Shown here one piece after another: positions 14,804 to 18,963 of a stretch of DNA of 18,963 nucleotides. Both the position numbers and the translations under genes were made by a program. The stretch comes from an uncultured Planctomycetales bacterium (GTDB lineage: Bacteria; Planctomycetota; Planctomycetia; Isosphaerales; Isosphaeraceae). The notes below the pieces were generated by a model that was given only the letters and a program-made list of their open reading frames with translations, did not search any database and was not told the DNA's origin. The first letter of the stretch is position 1. Every line of letters begins with the position of its first letter. The DNA is taken from NCBI GenBank assembly GCA_937907525.1, contig CALCIB010000113.1, positions 1-18,963 on the forward strand, read 5' to 3'.

Positions 14804-17138
14804 ACTTCTCGCGGAGCCGGCCGCCGCCGAGGTCCGGGTGGAGGATCGACGTCGCCTCGATGAGTTGCGCGGCGTCGTCCCCCTGGCCCATCCGGTAATA
14901 GGCCAGCGCGAGCCCGTAGCGGGCGTCGAACCACGCTCGCGAACCGGAGGGGAGCTTCTGGATCCGCAGTCGCTGGACGTCGATCGCCAGCGCGTTGGCG
15001 TCGAGGCGGGAGTAAGCGTCGGCCAGGTCGCGGAGATAGCGGTCGTCGGCCTTCTCGGTCGACGGCGCCCAGTCCTTGAGCGTCTTCCGGGCCGCGACCG
15101 CGTCTCCCTGGAACAGTTCGGCGCGGGCGAGGCGGAAGGTCAGTTCGTTGCGAAGGTCGTCAGCGAGGTTCGGGTCTTCGAGCAACGGAAAGATCAAGGT
15201 CTTGGCGACCTGGGCGAATCGGCGCTGGGGAAGGTCGGTCTCGGCGGCGGCCGCGGCCAGGTCGAGCGCGCGAACGGCGTCCAATAGCGCGTCGCGGTCG
15301 CCGGGGACGGCCCAGGTCGGGTGTTGTTGGGCTTCGCGCTCGGCCTCGATGTAGCGGCCCGACGCGGCCATCGCGGTCATCCGGGCCAAGCGGGCGCGGT
15401 AGCGTTGCGAGGGGGTCAGGTTCATCGCCAGGCATTGCTCGGCGGCGCCGCGGGCGTCGCCGGGACGGCCGACGATCGGCGTCAGGCCGAGCCGGGCCTC
15501 GGCGATCAACAGTTCGGCGCGATCGGAGTCCGGCCGCCGCCGCGCGGTTTGGAGCGACTCGTCCACGAGCGCCTTGGCGGCGTCGTAGTCGGCTTCCAGA
15601 CCCTCGCGCTCCTCGGCGGCGACGCGGTCTTCCAGGCCGCGGCGCAGCGCCTCGCAGGCGGCGACGCGCGTCTGGACCCAGCGCGGGGATTCCGGGGGGA
15701 CGGCCTTCCACAAGGCCAGGGCCTGGTCGCGACGCCCGCGCGCCTCGTCGAGCGTCCCGAGCATCCAGCGGACCTCGTTGGAGGTGGGGTCGTCGGGAAA
15801 CTCCTTGAGGTGGCGGACGAGGGCCTGTTCGTAGCGGTCGCCGCGGGGGTCGGCCGCGTCTTCGACCATGCGGCCCCGCGCCAGGGCTTGCAGCAGGCTG
15901 GCCCTGGGGCGGGAGGGGCCGGCCCGGTCGTCGGCGACGATCTTCTCCAGGAGCGCGTCGGCCTCGGCGAACCGGCCGGCCTGGAAGAGGAAGCCGGCGG
16001 CGCGGAGGCGGGACTCGGCGGCCTCGGCGCGGCGACCGTCGCGTAGGGCGCGGGCGGCGGCCTTCTCGCTCGTGGCGGCGGCCTGGACGGGGTCGCCGCG
16101 GACGTCGAAGCCCTCGGCGACCGCGTCCCAGAAGTCGCGCGGGGCGTCGGGCTCGAAGGCCAGGTCGGAGGCGGCCAGATCGGAGAGGGCGACGCGCAGC
16201 TCGGGGGCCCGGGCGGCCCTGAGTTCGCGGACCTGTTTGAGCAGGTCGTCCTCCATCGCCCGGCGTTGGGCGAGGCCGGGGGGGCCCGCCGCGGCGGCCT
16301 TCCATTCGCCGAGGTCGAGGTGGACGAGTTGAAGGGCCTTGGCCGGCCCCGGCAGGGCCATCGCGGCGATCGCCTTGCGTGCCTCGGCGAACGCGCCGCG
16401 GTCGATGAGGATCGGCAGGAGGACGTCGAGGAGTTCGGCTTCCGGCGGGGGCGACTGGGCCCTGACGGCCGCGGCCACCTGGGCGGCGGCCTCGTCGATC
16501 TTGCCCGTCTCGCGGAGCAACTCCGCTTTCAAGAGGGCGTGGAAACCGACGAGCGAGGCTTCCGCCGGGGCGTTCTCCAGGAGCCCCAGGGCCTCGCCGC
16601 GGCGAAGGCTCGCCATGGGGGCGCCGGGAGGGTCCAGGGCGGCGCGGTCGGCCAGGGACCAGGCCAGGCGGAAGCGGACGTTGTCGGTGAGCGCTCCGGG
16701 CTCGCCGCCGACGATCCGACGCAAGCGGGCGATCGAGTCGTCCAGGGCCGCGGCCTCGCGCTCGGTCGTGGGGACCTCGGCGGGATGGACGGCGCGGCGG
16801 TCGTTCCAGGCGCGGGCCTGGGCCCAGCGGTAGACCGCGGACTGAAGCGCGAACTCGCGGCGCCGGGGATGGCCCTCCTCGTCGCGGTCGAAGTCGTCCA
16901 GAAGCTCGATCGCGACGTCCCAGCGGGCGAGCTTGCCGGAGAGCGAGGGCTCGCCGCGGGCGCCGCGGTCGAGCGTCGCCGCGGCCTCAAGCGCCATCGA
17001 CTCGCGTAGGCCAAGGTCCAGGGCGTCGTCTTTCAGCCGCGTCTTCGTCTCGGCGATGTACCGCGCCGTCTCGTCGTCGAGGGCCGGCGCCTGCGCGATC
17101 ACGGCGAGAAGGGCCAGGGCCCGAAGGAGATGGAGCAC
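14766..17138 (-). CDS. Large exported TPR-like helical repeat protein
   Basis: This 790-residue protein begins with a hydrophobic signal sequence (about 1-19, LHLLRALALLAVIAQAPA). The rest is Ala/Arg/Leu-rich and alpha-helical, with degenerate tetratricopeptide-like pairs such as AAGFLFQAGRFAEADALLEK (mid-protein), FRLARAELFQGDAVAARKTL and YGLALAYYRMGQGDDAAQLI (near the C-terminus). No enzyme motif is visible. Such proteins usually act as protein-binding scaffolds; the partner is unknown. The GTG at 17138 is chosen because AGGAGG lies 7 nt upstream and the signal peptide starts there; the frame stays open 69 codons further but that part is not protein-like. Its end converges on and overlaps the hydrolase gene. 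Confidence 0.85.
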   Translation of the reverse strand: MLHLLRALALLAVIAQAPALDDETARYIAETKTRLKDDALDLGLRESMALEAAATLDRGARGEPSLSGKLARWDVAIELLDDFDRDEEGHPRRREFALQSAVYRWAQARAWNDRRAVHPAEVPTTEREAAALDDSIARLRRIVGGEPGALTDNVRFRLAWSLADRAALDPPGAPMASLRRGEALGLLENAPAEASLVGFHALLKAELLRETGKIDEAAAQVAAAVRAQSPPPEAELLDVLLPILIDRGAFAEARKAIAAMALPGPAKALQLVHLDLGEWKAAAAGPPGLAQRRAMEDDLLKQVRELRAARAPELRVALSDLAASDLAFEPDAPRDFWDAVAEGFDVRGDPVQAAATSEKAAARALRDGRRAEAAESRLRAAGFLFQAGRFAEADALLEKIVADDRAGPSRPRASLLQALARGRMVEDAADPRGDRYEQALVRHLKEFPDDPTSNEVRWMLGTLDEARGRRDQALALWKAVPPESPRWVQTRVAACEALRRGLEDRVAAEEREGLEADYDAAKALVDESLQTARRRPDSDRAELLIAEARLGLTPIVGRPGDARGAAEQCLAMNLTPSQRYRARLARMTAMAASGRYIEAEREAQQHPTWAVPGDRDALLDAVRALDLAAAAAETDLPQRRFAQVAKTLIFPLLEDPNLADDLRNELTFRLARAELFQGDAVAARKTLKDWAPSTEKADDRYLRDLADAYSRLDANALAIDVQRLRIQKLPSGSRAWFDARYGLALAYYRMGQGDDAAQLIEATSILHPDLGGGRLREKFIRLRQRLGPAP

Positions 17139-17171
17139 GGCGATTCCTCCTGGGCCGGTCGCGGTCGATCC

Positions 17172-17197
17172 TAACGGTCTTCCCCCCTCGCGGGGGA
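17172..17197 (+). repeat. Single REP-like half-unit
   Basis: TAACGGTCTTCCCCCCTCGC (17172-17191) followed by GGGGGA matches the outer edge of composite copy A (reverse complement of about 5388-5412) and resembles copy B. The inner hairpin and core are absent. It lies upstream of the TPR gene and appears to be a truncated copy. Confidence 0.6.
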
Positions 17198-17267
17198 CTG
17201 ACGACCCGACACTTCTCGGATCCGGCGCGCGATCTTCACGCCAGCCGACGCCAAACGGCCTTCTCCC

Positions 17268-18757
17268 GAATGCCGCGAAGTTAGCTGTAAGCTCTGACCC
17301 CTTGGCGGGTTGTCGCGTCTTGAGCACGGGCGGGGCGCCGGGCATGCTGTGGATGGTCGTAAAACCCGCAGCCGCTGGAAGGAGCCCCGCCCATGCCGCC
17401 GCGCATCATCCTCGTTCTCCGACGTCTGCGCCAAGACGTCGCCGCCGGATTGTCGCGGGAAACCATCGAGGACGCCTGCCGCCAGGTCGGGCACCACTGG
17501 CGTGGGCGGGTCCTCGACCCGGCCACGACCGTCTACCTCTTCCTGCTTCAGGTCCTCCACGGCAACACCGCTTGCCGGCACGTCGTCCACTTTGGGAATT
17601 GGAGCTTCTCCGACAGCGCCTACTGCCAGGCCCGCAAGCGGCTCCCCCTGGCCGTGCTCGAACGACTCGCCGAGCGGCTCGCCGCGACGTTGCGGGCCGC
17701 CTCCGAGGACGCGCGATGGCTTGGGCGTCGGGTCTGGGTCGTCGACGGCTCCAGCTTCTCGATGCCCGACAAACCCGGGTTGCAGGCGCGGTTCGGCCAG
17801 CCGGGGGGCCAACGCAAGGGGTGCGGCTTCCCGGTGGCGAAGTGGCTGGCCCTCTTCGACGTCTCCACCGGGATGCTCTTGCGGTCGACGACGGCGCCGT
17901 TGCGGACCCACGACATGTCCCGCGCCGCCGTCGTCTCCGACGGTCTGGCGCCCGGCGACGTGGTGCTTGGGGACCGAGGTTTCTGCTCCTATGTCCATAT
18001 CGCGATCTTGATCGGACGCGGCCTGGAAGCCGCCTTCCGCGTCCATCAGCGTCAAAAGGTCGACTTCGCGCCGAACCGTCCCGGGGCAGGGAGGAAGAAG
18101 TCGGCCCCGGCGCCCGACGACCTGCCGAACTCCCGCTGGGCGCTGGCCCGAGACATGGAAGATCATATCGTCACATGGTTCAAACCGAAGCGCAGTCCGA
18201 ATTGGATTTCCAAGGAGGAGTTCGCCGCGCTGCCGGAGCGGATCGAGGTCCGCGAGTTGCGGTATCGGGTCGAGACGCCCGGGTTCCGCGTCCGCGAGGT
18301 CACGTTGGTCACGACCCTGCTGAACGCGGAAGCCTTCCCGGCGAAGGAATTGGCCGAGCTTTATCACAAGCGTTGGCGGGTCGAGGTCGACTTTCGACAT
18401 ATCAAGACCAGCATGCGCATGGACGTTTTGCGGTGCGGGACGGCGGCGGGGGTGCTCAAGGAGTTGGCGGTCTTCTGCCTGGCGTACAACCTGGCGCGTT
18501 CGGTGATGCTGGAGTCGGCCCGGGCGCGGGGGGTCGATCCGGATCGCGTCAGGTTGGTCGACGCGGTACGCTGGCTGATCGGGATCGAGGGGGGCGACGC
18601 CCCCCCGCCGTTGGTGGTCAACCCGCCGCCTTGCGGCCGGGTTGAGCCGCGGGTCGTGAAGCGCCGCCCCAAACAATACATGCGCATGACCAAGCCGCGG
18701 GATGAGCTCCGCAAACTCTTGCCGATGAAGGGGTTTTAGCCTAACTTCGTGGCATTC
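17268..18757 (+). mobile_element. Complete IS4-family insertion sequence, 1490 bp
   Basis: The left end GAATGCCGCGAAGTTAG (17268-17284) is matched by the reverse complement of the right end (18741-18757) with one mismatch in 17. Identical 11-bp direct repeats GGCCTTCTCCC flank it (17257-17267 and 18758-18768), the duplication size expected of IS4-family elements. It carries one intact transposase gene, so it may be active and recently inserted. The target is the arm of a REP-like hairpin. Confidence 0.92.
17393..18739 (+). CDS. IS4-family DDE transposase
   Basis: The 448-residue transposase has the IS4 catalytic triad: Asp118 (VVDGSSFSMPD), Asp194 (VLGDRGFCSY) and Glu331. The last is in the Y-x2-R-x3-E-x6-K signature (Y324, R327, E331, K338). 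Length and layout match full-size members, with a long beta-strand insertion between the second Asp and the Glu (about 210-315). It cuts and joins the ends of its own element. AAGGAG lies 8 nt upstream of the ATG. The stop codon is 1 bp before the right inverted repeat. No frameshift is seen. Confidence 0.96.
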   Translation: MPPRIILVLRRLRQDVAAGLSRETIEDACRQVGHHWRGRVLDPATTVYLFLLQVLHGNTACRHVVHFGNWSFSDSAYCQARKRLPLAVLERLAERLAATLRAASEDARWLGRRVWVVDGSSFSMPDKPGLQARFGQPGGQRKGCGFPVAKWLALFDVSTGMLLRSTTAPLRTHDMSRAAVVSDGLAPGDVVLGDRGFCSYVHIAILIGRGLEAAFRVHQRQKVDFAPNRPGAGRKKSAPAPDDLPNSRWALARDMEDHIVTWFKPKRSPNWISKEEFAALPERIEVRELRYRVETPGFRVREVTLVTTLLNAEAFPAKELAELYHKRWRVEVDFRHIKTSMRMDVLRCGTAAGVLKELAVFCLAYNLARSVMLESARARGVDPDRVRLVDAVRWLIGIEGGDAPPPLVVNPPPCGRVEPRVVKRRPKQYMRMTKPRDELRKLLPMKGF

Positions 18758-18963
18758 GGCCTTCTCCCCTTGAGCAAGATTATTCGTGAGTGACGTAAGT
18801 CCAAGAACGATCCCGGATGCCTCGTCCGATCACCCAACCGTCCAATGACTTAGGGCGGCCTTGGGCTGATTTGCGACAACACCCGGCACCATAACGATTT
18901 ACGAGTCCCACGAATAATCTTGCCTTGAGGGAGAAGGTGGCCGAAGGCCGGATGAGGGGTGGG
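18758..18963. repeat. REP-like palindrome split by two insertions
   Basis: When the MITE and one 5-bp duplication are removed, 18761-18773 and 18929-18937 rejoin as CCTTCTCCC-CTTGA-GGGAGAAGG, a 9-bp stem with a 5-nt loop. It continues as TGGCC-GAA-GGCCGGATGAGGGG to the window edge. This is the same architecture as the composite elements (arm, GAA hairpin, GATGAGGGG). The rest of the element lies beyond the window. Confidence 0.8.
18774..18923. mobile_element. 150-bp MITE in the loop of a REP hairpin
   Basis: GCAAGATTATTCGTG (18774-18788) is perfectly matched by the reverse complement of 18909-18923. The similarity extends to about 25 bp, with CGTAA conserved further in. CTTGA occurs directly on both sides (18769-18773 and 18924-18928) as a 5-bp target duplication. 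The inside is AT-richer than its surroundings and has no gene. Its ends differ from those of the adjacent IS4 element, so another transposase must move it. Confidence 0.88.

Noticed and set aside
17139..17345. 69-codon extension of the TPR-like protein
   Set aside because: The GTG at 17138 has AGGAGG at good spacing and begins a signal peptide. The extension runs through a REP-like unit and into the IS.

Overview
The window is GC-rich DNA with densely packed genes. It has a Sec-exported clade II nitrous oxide reductase cluster, a six-EF-hand secreted protein, a long TPR-like exported protein and many REP-like palindromes. This combination suggests a planctomycete, possibly of the Isosphaeraceae type. 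That placement is inferred from gene content and composition; there is no rRNA or marker gene to prove it.

Layout. Positions 1-69 look like the end of a CRISPR leader. Positions 70-3682 hold a type I-C-like array of 55 repeats and 54 spacers, with no cas genes in the window; they would be expected to the left, beyond position 1. Positions 3683-4437 are a graveyard of mobile DNA: a frameshifted ISAs1-type transposase remnant, a 237-bp MITE with 21-bp inverted ends, and two hairpins. From 4438 to about 11.9 kb everything lies on the minus strand and forms the nitrous oxide reduction cluster. In transcription order this is a lipoprotein cytochrome c, nosZ, nosD, nosF, nosL, nosY and a four-helix membrane protein. 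NosZ reduces N2O to N2 outside the cytoplasm. NosDFY and NosL supply and assemble its copper-sulfur centre. The cytochrome is the probable electron donor, and the membrane protein is a conserved but uncharacterised partner. Two near-identical composite palindromic elements (5229-5405 and 11019-11190) sit in opposite orientation on either side of the nosZDFLY block.

Positions 11699-12486 are a non-coding divergent region. After it come a calcium-binding EF-hand protein (+), an internally deleted CoA-disulfide reductase remnant (+), an HSL-type alpha/beta hydrolase (+) and, convergent and overlapping by 38 bp, a large TPR-like exported protein (-). The right end is a nested insertion site. One REP-like hairpin has been hit by a complete IS4-family element (17268-18757, 11-bp target duplication). 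A 150-bp MITE (18774-18923, 5-bp target duplication) sits exactly in the hairpin loop.

The strongest items for a second look are the nested insertion into the REP hairpin, the inverted composite elements flanking nosZDFLY with a compensatory stem change, the uncharacterised nos membrane protein, and several informative spacers (a duplicate, an overlapping pair, and ones encoding recognisable phage motifs).
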